Shown piece after piece: positions 1 through 7,544 of a DNA stretch of 64,000 nucleotides; positions within the stretch are counted from its first letter, which is position 1; each line of letters begins with the position of its first letter. The stretch is from NCBI RefSeq assembly GCF_001676615.1, contig NZ_LYXZ01000001.1:310001-374000 (forward strand), read 5' to 3'. A program made the position numbers and the translations under genes. The notes under the pieces were generated by a model. It saw only the letters and a list, made by a program, of their open reading frames with translations. It had not been told where the DNA came from and did no database searches. This DNA comes from Labrys sp. WJW. Its GTDB lineage: Bacteria; Pseudomonadota; Alphaproteobacteria; Rhizobiales; Labraceae.

Positions 1-266
1 CGGTGGTGATCGAGGTACGCGATCGCGGCATAGGCATTCCCCATGCCGAACTCGACAGGATCGGGCGCCGCTTCTTTCGGGCCTCCAACGCCAAGGCCAT
101 CACCGGAACCGGGCTCGGCCTGTATTCGGCCCGGCGGCTTCTGGCCTATCACGGCGGGACGCTGACCCTGGACGGCAACGACCGCGGGGGAACGACGGCC
201 GTCGTGCGTGTGCCCCTGTCTCTTGCACAATCCAGCAAGGCCATGCCGCAGGAAATAACGGTATGA
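1..266 (+). CDS. Sensor histidine kinase, C-terminal fragment (HATPase domain)
   Basis: This is the 3' end of a membrane sensor kinase whose start lies before the window. The visible residues are the second half of the ATP-binding domain: an N/G1-type box (DRGIGIP), an F-box-like RRFFRASNA and the G2 box GTGLGLYSARRL, followed by the last beta strand. The sensor and phospho-acceptor His regions are not visible, so the signal cannot be inferred. Its stop codon overlaps the start of the response regulator (ATGA at 263-266), which shows translational coupling and makes the two a cognate pair. Confidence 0.9.
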   Translation, partial: VVIEVRDRGIGIPHAELDRIGRRFFRASNAKAITGTGLGLYSARRLLAYHGGTLTLDGNDRGGTTAVVRVPLSLAQSSKAMPQEITV

Positions 267-958
267 CGCATATTCTGATTGTCGAAGACGAACCTCGGCT
301 GCGCAAGGATCTGGCCGATTTCCTCAAACTGAGCGGCTTCACCACCACTGCAGCTGCGACGGCCCATGACATGCGCAAGGCGCTTGCCGGCGGCGAAGCG
401 CCGGCGGTCGTCGTCCTCGACATCGGGCTGCCGGACGGCAACGGCTTCGAACTGGCCAGCGAGATCCGGCAAGCCCACTCATGCGGCATCATCATGCTGA
501 CCGCACTCGGCGACAGCGACGATCGCATTCGAGGCTTCGACAGCGGGGCCGATATCTATCTCGTCAAGGACAGCACGTTGCGGGAAGTCGAAGCGGCGAT
601 CCGCAGCCTGTTGCGCCGCGCCGGCGGGCCGCCAACCGCTGGACCGGGCAATGAAGACCGCTGGATTCTGGACAGCAGGGGCTGGCACCTGATTGCGCCC
701 AATCAGCACGCGCTCAAGCTCACGGCCACCGAATTCGCCTTCATGAGCGTATTGTGCAAACGAAGCGGCGAAGTGTGCCAGCGCGAGGACCTCGTCGAGA
801 TCCTGATGCGCCCCCGCTCCAACTTCGACAATCGCCATCTCGACGCGGTCGTCAGCCGGCTGCGCCGCAAGGTCGAACAGCATTTGAAGGTGCCCGCCCC
901 GATCAGGGTCGTCTACGGGGTGGGCTATACGTTCACCGCAAATGCCGCCATGGAATGA
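263..958 (+). CDS. OmpR/PhoB-family response regulator
   Basis: Two-domain response regulator of 231 residues. The receiver domain has the acidic cluster at 8-10, phospho-acceptor Asp53 in VVLDIGLPDG, Thr80 and switch Lys102. The C-terminal winged helix (about 140-228) has the family ending VVYGVGYTF. It should be phosphorylated by the kinase whose end precedes it and then bind DNA, usually as tandem dimers on direct repeats. The residues after Lys102 are Asp-Ser instead of the usual Pro-Phe, a mild departure. The next gene downstream is the putative toxin, whose promoter carries phased direct repeats, so it is a candidate target. The kinase partner makes the role secure; the target is inference. 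Confidence 0.93.
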   Translation: MTHILIVEDEPRLRKDLADFLKLSGFTTTAAATAHDMRKALAGGEAPAVVVLDIGLPDGNGFELASEIRQAHSCGIIMLTALGDSDDRIRGFDSGADIYLVKDSTLREVEAAIRSLLRRAGGPPTAGPGNEDRWILDSRGWHLIAPNQHALKLTATEFAFMSVLCKRSGEVCQREDLVEILMRPRSNFDNRHLDAVVSRLRRKVEQHLKVPAPIRVVYGVGYTFTANAAME

Positions 959-1164
959 ACCCCGGCAGCCACGGTCGCGACGGAGCCCCCGGCATCATCG
1001 TTTCGAGTCTTGCGCAGGCCGCTGCCCGCGTCGTCTTCTCGGACACGATTCACGTCTTGCCGGTGCTTGCCGACAGGCGATCCTCGCCTCTCAGCCGCAG
1101 GCACCTTTCCAGCAAGATCTCCCGCACCAAGTGAGAACGAATACTCAGAATCGATCACTTTTCT

Positions 1165-1228
1165 ACACAGTGATATTTAAGAAGGACACAGTAATATTAG
1201 AATTCGTCAGAATTCATGAGAATTGATC
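1165..1228 (+). promoter_or_regulatory. Phased direct repeats upstream of toxin promoter
   Basis: Two kinds of direct repeat lie just before the -35 box. ACACAGTGATATT (1165-1177) recurs with one mismatch at 1186-1198, 21 bases apart. Then three 10-base units beginning AGAATT follow head to tail at 1199, 1209 and 1219. The spacing of about one and two helical turns next to a -35 box is the layout used by OmpR/PhoB-class regulators. That the neighbouring response regulator binds here is inference. Confidence 0.5.
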
Positions 1229-1230
1229 TG

Positions 1231-1259
1231 TTGACGTAAACCTTAACATGCCGTCTAAT
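1231..1259 (+). promoter_or_regulatory. Predicted sigma-70 promoter of the toxin gene
   Basis: TTGACG (1231-1236) and TCTAAT (1254-1259) are separated by exactly 17 bases, close to the sigma-70 consensus on both sides. Transcription would begin near 1266, leaving a leader of about 230 bases before the toxin start at 1499. Confidence 0.55.
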
Positions 1260-1498
1260 TTTCCCTCTGAACACCAAATAACCACCTTCGTTAATTGTGT
1301 ATATTCAAATAAAAAATACCAAACTAAAGTAAGTATTTAGTTTGAAAAAGTATTATAATAAATTTTATCTGAATTCTATTTGCATAGATATTAACGATCT
1401 TCAAAACCCACCGCCAAAACAGTCGCCGAACATAAAGCAGGGATCGGTGAGACCATCATGGCCGCTCGAGATCTTGGCCGCAACGCGGAGAACGAACA

Positions 1499-3169
1499 AT
1501 GACGGACGGTTGCTGGGTTCAGTTCTGGGATGATGACGGGCACAAAGGCGCAACCTTGCGATTCGATGCCGAAGGCAGCGTCCTGGCGGTCGGAAACCTC
1601 GACGACCACACCCAGTCCGACGGCAGCAAGGAAGGCAATGAGCCGGACTCGCTGGAAACGGGCTCGCGCGCCTGGCTCATCGTCTACAAGGATGCCGCTT
1701 ATGGTGGAAAAAACGTAGGGTTCGGTCCCAATTCGCGGATCGACGACCTCGATGACTATGGCATGGGCGGGAATATCAGCAGCTTCAGGCTCTATGACTA
1801 TCGGCCGCCCTTGTTCGTTGACGCTGGCAAAGGAGCCCCGACGGCAATCGAGAGCGACGGTTACGTCAACGCCGAAACGGTTAACGGCTTCTTTCGTACC
1901 GTCGTAGCGTCCGCCGTCACGCTCATTCCAGGCGTAGGCTCCGCCCTTTCCACATTGGTCAAGGGGCTTTGGCCGGATGCGGGCAACAAGGATCAGACCT
2001 GGGCATCGTATCAGAATTACCTCAACCAGGCCGTTGCCGGCGTCTACTGGCAGATGACCTACGAATCTCTGAACAATGCCTTGGAATCCTTGTATATCGC
2101 TGCAAGAAATTACGTCGATGCGTCCGAGAAAGATCCCTCATTCAAATCCGAATGCTTCATCAGCCTGTATAATATGGTCAATACATATGAGCCATTTTTT
2201 GTCGATGACGTGAATCCGGAAAAAAGATTTTCGTTTCTGGTTCCATTTGCGACGCTTCGGTTGTTGACGCTGCGAGAAAATCTACAAAATTTCTCCTATT
2301 ACTACAAAATCCCGCCTTCCGAGGAAGAAAAAGCGTCTCAGAAACAGAAAATACAAGATTCGATCGAGCATTACCGGGGATTGCTTAATTCGGCGCGCAA
2401 TCAAATTCTAGAACGGCGGGGCAATATGATTGCCGCCGTGGATAATAGCCTGGTCGATCTCTACAATGGCTACCGGAATATTACGACGCCGGATTACGAT
2501 GTGGAGAAAACGTACAGGAAGACAGTGGAAAACCAACTCGCTCTGGCTCTCGATATCCACAATGCCATCGGGCAACTTTGGAAATATTGCGATCCCGACG
2601 TCACCATCCCCGATCCCATTCCCCCGCCAACCCTGGAATACGCTACCGGCCCGTTTGGCCTATATCAGCAATGGCGATATCCGGATTATCAGGAGTTCGA
2701 CCAGGAGGCGACGGATGGCCAGGTCACGCGGGTCGAGATGTGGGCACGGCCCGACATGGTTGCCGGCTTTGAACTTTATATAAACGGCATGGGACAAGGC
2801 CGCGTTGGCGGAGAAGGTGAAGAGCATGTGGTCCTGGCATTGGCCGGGGGCGAGCGGATTGATCAAGCCAATGGTTTCGTCGACAGCTCCGGCCAGTACC
2901 CCTTCATCAAGGCCTTGGGCTTCACCACGAATGCGGGACATTCCGTTCAGGCCGGCGGCTATGGCGATCCCAATCGCGGCCACACCTATATCGACGTCAA
3001 GCCGTTAAATGGAAGTGTCGATACACGCTTGATCGGACTGTCCGGAGAACAACGGGAAGGCGACAATCTCAAGGTCATTACTTTTCATTGGCAGTGCAAG
3101 CTTGCGTTTGATCCACCGCACGACAGCCTTGCCAAACTCGCAATGGCCGATGCCGTTTCTCCAGGGTAG
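1499..3169 (+). CDS. Putative tripartite toxin: beta-gamma-crystallin, Cry-like pore-forming domain, jacalin-like lectin
   Basis: Product of 556 residues with no signal peptide. Residues 1-100 form a beta-gamma-crystallin-like module, shown by YKDAAYGGKNVGF and the later NISSFRLYD. Residues about 125-370 resemble the helical domain I of Bacillus Cry delta-endotoxins: LIPGVGSAL at 142-150, GLWP at 156-159, and FLVPFATLRLLTLREN at 246-261, which parallels the conserved helix-5 block. Residues about 382-531 look like a jacalin-type beta-prism lectin (ATGPFG, RVEMWARPDMVAGFELYING, ending VITFHW). The Cry domains II and III are absent. The start is set by GGAG at 1487-1490, with no in-frame upstream ATG. 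GC is lower than in neighbours. A pore-former targeted by a sugar-binding module is the likely role; the target is unknown. The Cry-like call is good, the lectin call moderate. Confidence 0.75.
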   Translation: MTDGCWVQFWDDDGHKGATLRFDAEGSVLAVGNLDDHTQSDGSKEGNEPDSLETGSRAWLIVYKDAAYGGKNVGFGPNSRIDDLDDYGMGGNISSFRLYDYRPPLFVDAGKGAPTAIESDGYVNAETVNGFFRTVVASAVTLIPGVGSALSTLVKGLWPDAGNKDQTWASYQNYLNQAVAGVYWQMTYESLNNALESLYIAARNYVDASEKDPSFKSECFISLYNMVNTYEPFFVDDVNPEKRFSFLVPFATLRLLTLRENLQNFSYYYKIPPSEEEKASQKQKIQDSIEHYRGLLNSARNQILERRGNMIAAVDNSLVDLYNGYRNITTPDYDVEKTYRKTVENQLALALDIHNAIGQLWKYCDPDVTIPDPIPPPTLEYATGPFGLYQQWRYPDYQEFDQEATDGQVTRVEMWARPDMVAGFELYINGMGQGRVGGEGEEHVVLALAGGERIDQANGFVDSSGQYPFIKALGFTTNAGHSVQAGGYGDPNRGHTYIDVKPLNGSVDTRLIGLSGEQREGDNLKVITFHWQCKLAFDPPHDSLAKLAMADAVSPG

Positions 3170-3213
3170 CAGCCGATTGCATCGTGCATCCATGGCAGGC
3201 GGGGTACGAGACC

Positions 3214-3235
3214 GCGCTGACCGGCAGGTCAGCGC
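3214..3235. terminator. Hairpin between convergent genes
   Basis: GCGCTGACC and GGTCAGCGC form a perfect nine-pair stem with a four-base loop. It lies between the toxin stop (3169) and the convergent glycosylase-like stop (3238). There is no T-run, so it may act as a barrier more than as a classic terminator. Confidence 0.45.
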
Positions 3236-3237
3236 CA

Positions 3238-3984
3238 TCATCGCAGAAGAACATCCCGTATGTCCGCCTGCAACACCGGCAACACATCGGTTTCGAACCA
3301 CGGGTTCTGGTTCAGCCATTTGTTGTTGTGCCAGGACGGATGAGGCAATGGAAACTTACGCATCCGGGGATCGCTCTGATAGACGTCCCGCCACCGTTTG
3401 ACGGTCTCGTTGACGCCCCAGCGTCCGGCTTCCGGCCCGAGATGCCAGCGCTGGGCATAGGAACCAATGACCAGTAGGAGCCTCACCTTCGGCATTTGGG
3501 AAAACAGCCTGGAGCGCCAGAGTTCCGCGCACTCCCGGCGAGGCGGCAGATCACTGCCGTTCGGAGCCAGCCCCGGAAAGCAAAATCCCATCGGCAGAAT
3601 GGCAAACTTCGCCGGATCGTAGAAGCTGGCTTCATCAATTCCGAGCCACCTTCTCAAACGTACCCCGGATGGGTCGTCGAAGGGACGCCCGCTCTGATGC
3701 ACCCGGGTTCCCGGGGCCTGGCCGGCTATGCAGATACGCGCATCTTCCGATATCTGAACAACCGGCCTTGGCTCATGAGCCAGCGGCACGCCGTACCGGG
3801 GGTCATCGCGGCAAATGCGGCAGACGCGGATGCTGCTGACCAGCGCCTCGAACGGGGAGGTCTGTTCGCTCGCTTTTGAAACGCCGGGCTCGAGGGCAGC
3901 CGCTGATTTCATTGAATGGTCTGTACTCATTGTGCTGCCGCGTGACGTCGTTGACCGGCGAAGGACATGCCGGCCGGCTTTCAT
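3238..3984 (-). CDS. Uracil-DNA glycosylase-family protein
   Basis: The conserved core begins with VCRICRDD and shows two glycosylase-fold signatures: AGQAPGTRVHQSGRPF (counterpart of the GEAPG water-activating loop) and PLPHPSWHNNKW (the HPS loop near the C-terminus). GFCFPG and the REC segment supply further cysteines, consistent with the Fe-S families 4 and 5, though I cannot assign four ligands. I chose the start at 3984 because its ATG overlaps the upstream stop (ATGA) and is preceded by GGAG. A start at 3930 (MSTDHS) would omit a poorly conserved leader and is equally possible. It is co-transcribed with the DUF488 and DUF2945 genes. Excision of uracil is family inference; this subgroup is little studied. 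Confidence 0.75.
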   Translation of the reverse strand: MKAGRHVLRRSTTSRGSTMSTDHSMKSAAALEPGVSKASEQTSPFEALVSSIRVCRICRDDPRYGVPLAHEPRPVVQISEDARICIAGQAPGTRVHQSGRPFDDPSGVRLRRWLGIDEASFYDPAKFAILPMGFCFPGLAPNGSDLPPRRECAELWRSRLFSQMPKVRLLLVIGSYAQRWHLGPEAGRWGVNETVKRWRDVYQSDPRMRKFPLPHPSWHNNKWLNQNPWFETDVLPVLQADIRDVLLR

Positions 3985-4541
3985 GGGTGCTCCGGGCCCG
4001 GGCGATCGTGACGTGCGGGATAGATGATCCTCGCATCGGCTTCGATGATGGCACCCGTCGTGAGGTGCGCACGCTCGAGGCGTCCTTCTCCCATGATGTG
4101 AAAAACCGTCTCTCCCTCGGCGATCAGATAGTCCGCCACGATGCGGCGGTGACATCGCCACCACACCGCTTCCGAACACATGATTGCCGAGCGCTTCTTG
4201 CGCCCCTCGCTACGCAGACGCTCCAAGCCTTCGCGGAATTCCCCTGAAAGTGCATAGTCGGCGTAATTGTGAAAGCTCTCATTTGTCCAAAAGCCATTGA
4301 GATCGCGGGATAGCGTTCCGAACTTGCTGCGAAGGCCACCAAGCGCAGCGATGTAATCATATGAAATCTGGAAAACCGAAAGGGAGCCGGGCAGGCGATC
4401 CTGATTATATTGCGGGTTGGCTCTCGACATCGGGATTTTCCTGATATCGACGAGCAGTTCGACCTGGGCCTGACGCAGAAGGTCGACAAACTCGTCGATG
4501 CGCCGGTTGGAATGGCCGATGGTAAAAAAGGGCAGCGTCAC
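3981..4541 (-). CDS. DUF488 family protein
   Basis: 186 residues with both DUF488 hallmarks: TIGHSNRRIDEFVDLL at the N-terminus and CSEAVWWRCHRRIVADYL around residues 122-139. The biochemical role of the family is not established to my knowledge. The conserved Cys/His/Arg cluster suggests a catalytic or nucleic-acid-related function. It sits in an operon-like row with a DUF2945 gene upstream (about 10-base gap) and the glycosylase-like gene downstream (ATGA overlap), which would fit a small DNA-maintenance unit. That role is inference. Confidence 0.85.
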   Translation of the reverse strand: MTLPFFTIGHSNRRIDEFVDLLRQAQVELLVDIRKIPMSRANPQYNQDRLPGSLSVFQISYDYIAALGGLRSKFGTLSRDLNGFWTNESFHNYADYALSGEFREGLERLRSEGRKKRSAIMCSEAVWWRCHRRIVADYLIAEGETVFHIMGEGRLERAHLTTGAIIEADARIIYPARHDRPGPEHP

Positions 4542-4550
4542 GCGCCGACT

Positions 4551-4760
4551 TCACGCATAGTCGAGGGCAGCGCCCTTGTGAGCGGCGATGTGGTCCGTCT
4601 TGTCGCTCTTGATTTCATATTGGGGATCGTCTTCCGTCGCGCGGTGCGTGTGCCCCTTATAGTCGAAATCACGCGTATGGATCGCGATAATCGTTCCCGA
4701 TACGCGGCCTGCTTCGGAATTCCAGGTCACGTGATCGCCGATTTCAAATCGTTTCGTCAT
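4551..4760 (-). CDS. DUF2945 (HVA1/TUDOR-like) small protein
   Basis: Small protein of 69 residues when started at MTKRFEIGDHV. That start has GAGGAG and GGCAGG just upstream and matches where family members begin; a longer reading from 4790 adds a low-complexity leader. The segment GDHVTWNSEAGRVSGTI and the later DPQYEIKSDKTDHIAAHKG are typical of DUF2945, an SH3/Tudor-like beta barrel found next to DNA-repair and stress genes. Function is unknown. Confidence 0.8.
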   Translation of the reverse strand: MTKRFEIGDHVTWNSEAGRVSGTIIAIHTRDFDYKGHTHRATEDDPQYEIKSDKTDHIAAHKGAALDYA

Positions 4761-5298
4761 CCTGCCAACTCCTCGCCCCTCGGAAGCCACCTCACACGCG
4801 CGTCATTCTACTCCTGCCCACGAGCTGAATGGATGCCCGAGGCAGTCTCGCCTGCTTGGGCGGCTGGGCGGCGAAGTCAAACTGATCCCGGCCATCGTTC
4901 CTGCGGTCGTTCCCCACCGAGCGAGGTCAGGCCATAGCCCAGCTGACAGCGGTCGACGGCAGGCTGGCTAAATCACGCTCCACGACCACAAGAAGCCTCA
5001 CTCCCTGCCCTTACGAAACAACATTTAACATAACAAAACTTCTGATCAGCAAGAAGCCGGCCTAGCGTGTCCCTGCTTCTGCTGCCCCCAGCGGAAGCCA
5101 AATCGACCGAGCCCCCGCAACGCTTGGTCAACCAGGCCCGGTCGCCCCACCCAAACCTCAGCGACCGGGCCACCTGTCGCTGGACCATCCGATTACCGGA
5201 ATACCTCAAGCTGGCTTGCCGCAGCGATTTTCCAGGCTCGCCCCCGCAGCGATGCCTCGCCATGGCCGATCATTGCCGCTGTCGAGAAGGAGAAGGGC
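4761..5298. other. Intergenic region without a supported gene
   Basis: About 540 bases between the divergently placed DUF2945 start and the LysR stop. An open frame at 4973-5263 on the minus strand encodes an Arg/Gly-rich sequence with no recognisable domain and no good ribosome binding site. I do not call it. The promoter of the DUF2945-DUF488-glycosylase operon must lie near 4780-4850, but no clear box is visible. Confidence 0.5.
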
Positions 5299-6183
5299 CT
5301 AACCGCTCATCGGGACCCGGTTGGCAAGTTCCCTCGCAATTCCAAGGAAGGCGCGGATGGCTTTTGCGTCGCTTCGCTCGCTCAGGCAGACCAGCGCCTC
5401 TTCCATCAGCATCGGAGGGCCCGAGATCGGAATCCTCATGAGCCGGCCGTCATTGCCGAACTCAGCCTCGGAGACGAAGCCGAGGCCGGCGCCCGACGCC
5501 ACGATCTCGCGGACGGCTTCGCGCCCTTCCGCCTCGATGGCATATTTCAGCCTGATACCAGCATCGGCGGCCCCGTCCTCCAGGCGCTTGCGGGTCTTGG
5601 AACCGCGCTCGCGAATGACGAGCGGCATCGTGGCCAGATCGGCAAAGGAAAGGCTCTTGCGGCCACCGAGATCGAAGTCTGCTGCAGCGAAGGCAACGAT
5701 CGGCGTGGCGTTGAGGGTGATGATCTCGAAGTCGCGGCCCGCCGGCACCTCCCCCACGACACCGATATCCGCTTCATAATTGAACAGGCTCTTGATCACC
5801 GTTTCGGTGTTGCCGGACCGGACGGTGACATGGACCCCCTGATAGCGCCGGCGAAACTCACCCATGATATGCAACACATGGTGGGCCGCATCGGCGACAA
5901 TGCGGAGTGTCCCGGCCCGAAGAGAGCGGGACTCCGACAAGAGTTCGAGAGCCTGGTTCTCCATTTCGAACATGCGCCGCGTCACAGCCAGAAGTCGTTC
6001 TCCGGCCTCCGTCAGCACGACCTGCTTGCGCTGCCGGTTGAACAGGAGCGTGTCATATTCCTCCTCCAGCTTGCGAACCTGGTCGGAGATCGCCGGCTGG
6101 GTCAGCAGCAATTCGCTGGCAGCGCGGGAAAAGCCGCCTGAAATCGCCACATAGTGAAAGGCGCGGAGCTGAACATAGCGCAT
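5299..6183 (-). CDS. LysR-family regulator of AEP utilisation
   Basis: 294 residues with an N-terminal winged helix (QLRAFHYVAISGGFSRAASELLLTQPAISDQVRKLEE) and a periplasmic-binding-like effector domain from about residue 90. It is divergent from phnW, with a 137-base intergenic region holding a symmetric T-N11-A motif. LysR regulators in this position in rhizobial phosphonate clusters respond to 2-aminoethylphosphonate. By context it is the activator of the downstream catabolic and transport genes; the effector is inferred. Confidence 0.88.
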   Translation of the reverse strand: MRYVQLRAFHYVAISGGFSRAASELLLTQPAISDQVRKLEEEYDTLLFNRQRKQVVLTEAGERLLAVTRRMFEMENQALELLSESRSLRAGTLRIVADAAHHVLHIMGEFRRRYQGVHVTVRSGNTETVIKSLFNYEADIGVVGEVPAGRDFEIITLNATPIVAFAAADFDLGGRKSLSFADLATMPLVIRERGSKTRKRLEDGAADAGIRLKYAIEAEGREAVREIVASGAGLGFVSEAEFGNDGRLMRIPISGPPMLMEEALVCLSERSDAKAIRAFLGIARELANRVPMSG

Positions 6184-6217
6184 CGACGATCATCCCCAAG
6201 GCACGACATCTCCCATA

Positions 6218-6234
6218 TATAATCACAGCTTATA
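6218..6234. promoter_or_regulatory. Candidate LysR operator between regulator and phnW
   Basis: TATAA-TCACAGC-TTATA is an inverted repeat with five-base arms that contains the T-N11-A pattern typical of LysR boxes (T6220 to A6232). It lies 35 bases from the LysR start and about 85 bases before phnW, a normal position for both autorepression and activation. Confidence 0.5.
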
Positions 6235-6320
6235 CACGGATACAAAATAACGATTTTTAGAATAGATTGGGCCGGTCCTATATGGTGGCCGAACGAACGG
6301 CATCTGATGAGGACCGGCCC

Positions 6321-7514
6321 ATGCACGATGGTGCGTCGACGCAAGCTTTTGCCCCTCCCCTGCTCGGTGAGCCCTATCTCCTGACGCCAGGCCCCTTGAC
6401 CACCGCCGCCGAGGTAAAGCAGGCCATGCTGCGCGACTGGGGCTCCTGGGACGCCGATTTTCGCGCCATGACGGTCGAGCTTCGGCAAGGCCTGCTCGCC
6501 CTGACCGGCGACAGCAAGGGCGAGTATGACTGTGTGCCGATGCAGGGCTCCGGTTCGTTCTGCGTCGAGGCCATGCTCGGTTCCTTCGTCCCCAAGGACG
6601 GCAAGGTCCTCGTCCTCGCCAACGGCGCCTATGGCCTGCGAGCCGCCGAGACCATGCGCTATATCGGCCGCCCCTACACCCTGATCGACAAGGGCGACTA
6701 CCTGCCCCCGCGCGGCGATGAAGTCGCGGCCGCGCTCGATGCGGATCCGGGGATCACCCACGTCCTCGCCATCCACTGCGAAACCTCCTCCGGCATCCTC
6801 AACCCGGTGGCCGAGATCGCCGCGGTGGTCGAGAACAAGGGACGCAAGCTCCTCATCGATTCCATGAGCGCCTTCGGCGCCATCCGGCTCGACGTCAACG
6901 AAATCCGCTTCGAAGCCATGGTCTCGTCCGCCAACAAATGCATCGAGGGCGTGCCGGGCTTCGGCTTCGTGATTGCCCGCAAGGATGCGCTGAAGGCGGC
7001 ACAGGGCATCAGCCATTCGCTCAGCCTCGACGTCCATGCGCAATGGGCCACGATGGAGAAGACCGGGCAATGGCGCTACACACCGCCCACGCATGTGGTG
7101 GCGGCCTTCCTGCAGGCCCTGCGCATGCATGCCGCCGAGGGCGGCGTGGCAGCACGGGGCGCCCGCTATATGAGGAACCGCGACGTCATGGTGGCGGGCA
7201 TGCGCGAACTCGGCTTCGAGACGCTGCTCTCCGACACCTGGCTCTCGCCCATCATCGTGACTTTCTTCTGCCCGGCCGATCCGAATTTCGTTTTCAGCCG
7301 CTTCTACGAACAGATGAAACAAAAGGGGTTCATCATCTATCCCGGCAAGCTGACGGTGGTCGATTCCTTCCGCGTCGGCTGCATCGGACGGATGGATGAG
7401 CATGTCATGCGCAACGTGGTCGAGGCGGCCCGCCAGTCTCTCGCCGAGATGAAGGTCGCTTCCGCCGCCCCGCCCGCCGACGCCATTGCCGAACGCGCAA
7501 AGCTCGCCGCCTGA
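6321..7514 (+). CDS. phnW: 2-aminoethylphosphonate--pyruvate transaminase
   Basis: PLP enzyme that converts AEP and pyruvate to phosphonoacetaldehyde and alanine, the first step of AEP breakdown. Fold-type I class V features are present: the N-terminal LLTPGPLTT, QGSGSFCVEA in the cofactor-binding loop, LLIDSMSAFG (PLP aspartate, residue 180) and the Schiff-base lysine in SSANKCIEGVPGFGF (residue 206). The start at 6321 has GAGGA seven bases upstream; further upstream codons give a poor leader. About 397 residues, slightly longer than usual at the C-terminus. It is the first gene of the catabolic operon, followed by PhnA and PhnY. Confidence 0.93.
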   Translation: MHDGASTQAFAPPLLGEPYLLTPGPLTTAAEVKQAMLRDWGSWDADFRAMTVELRQGLLALTGDSKGEYDCVPMQGSGSFCVEAMLGSFVPKDGKVLVLANGAYGLRAAETMRYIGRPYTLIDKGDYLPPRGDEVAAALDADPGITHVLAIHCETSSGILNPVAEIAAVVENKGRKLLIDSMSAFGAIRLDVNEIRFEAMVSSANKCIEGVPGFGFVIARKDALKAAQGISHSLSLDVHAQWATMEKTGQWRYTPPTHVVAAFLQALRMHAAEGGVAARGARYMRNRDVMVAGMRELGFETLLSDTWLSPIIVTFFCPADPNFVFSRFYEQMKQKGFIIYPGKLTVVDSFRVGCIGRMDEHVMRNVVEAARQSLAEMKVASAAPPADAIAERAKLAA

Positions 7515-7544
7515 GGCGGCCCCGTATTGAAGGATCGATCCTCG

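Larger units (their letters stand above)
959..1498. other. Long AT-rich intergenic region upstream of the toxin gene
   Basis: This 540-base gap separates the response regulator from the toxin gene. The first 175 bases have the usual high GC. From about 1140 to 1400 the sequence turns strongly AT-rich, unlike anything else in the window. I see no convincing gene here. It holds two sets of direct repeats and one good promoter, listed separately. The composition shift suggests either a large regulated leader or the edge of transferred DNA. No inverted repeats or integrase remnant are visible. Confidence 0.7.

Noticed and set aside
942..1226. Small open frames right after the response regulator
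   Set aside because: Arg/Pro-rich frames without a start signal; the second half runs into the AT-rich promoter DNA.
1140..1400. AT-rich stretch as an insertion-sequence end, attachment site or replication origin
   Set aside because: No terminal inverted repeats, integrase, tRNA, DnaA-box cluster or parAB/repABC genes are visible.
4973..5263. Possible 96-residue minus-strand protein
   Set aside because: No domain, no ribosome binding site, Arg/Gly-rich composition typical of non-coding GC-rich DNA.
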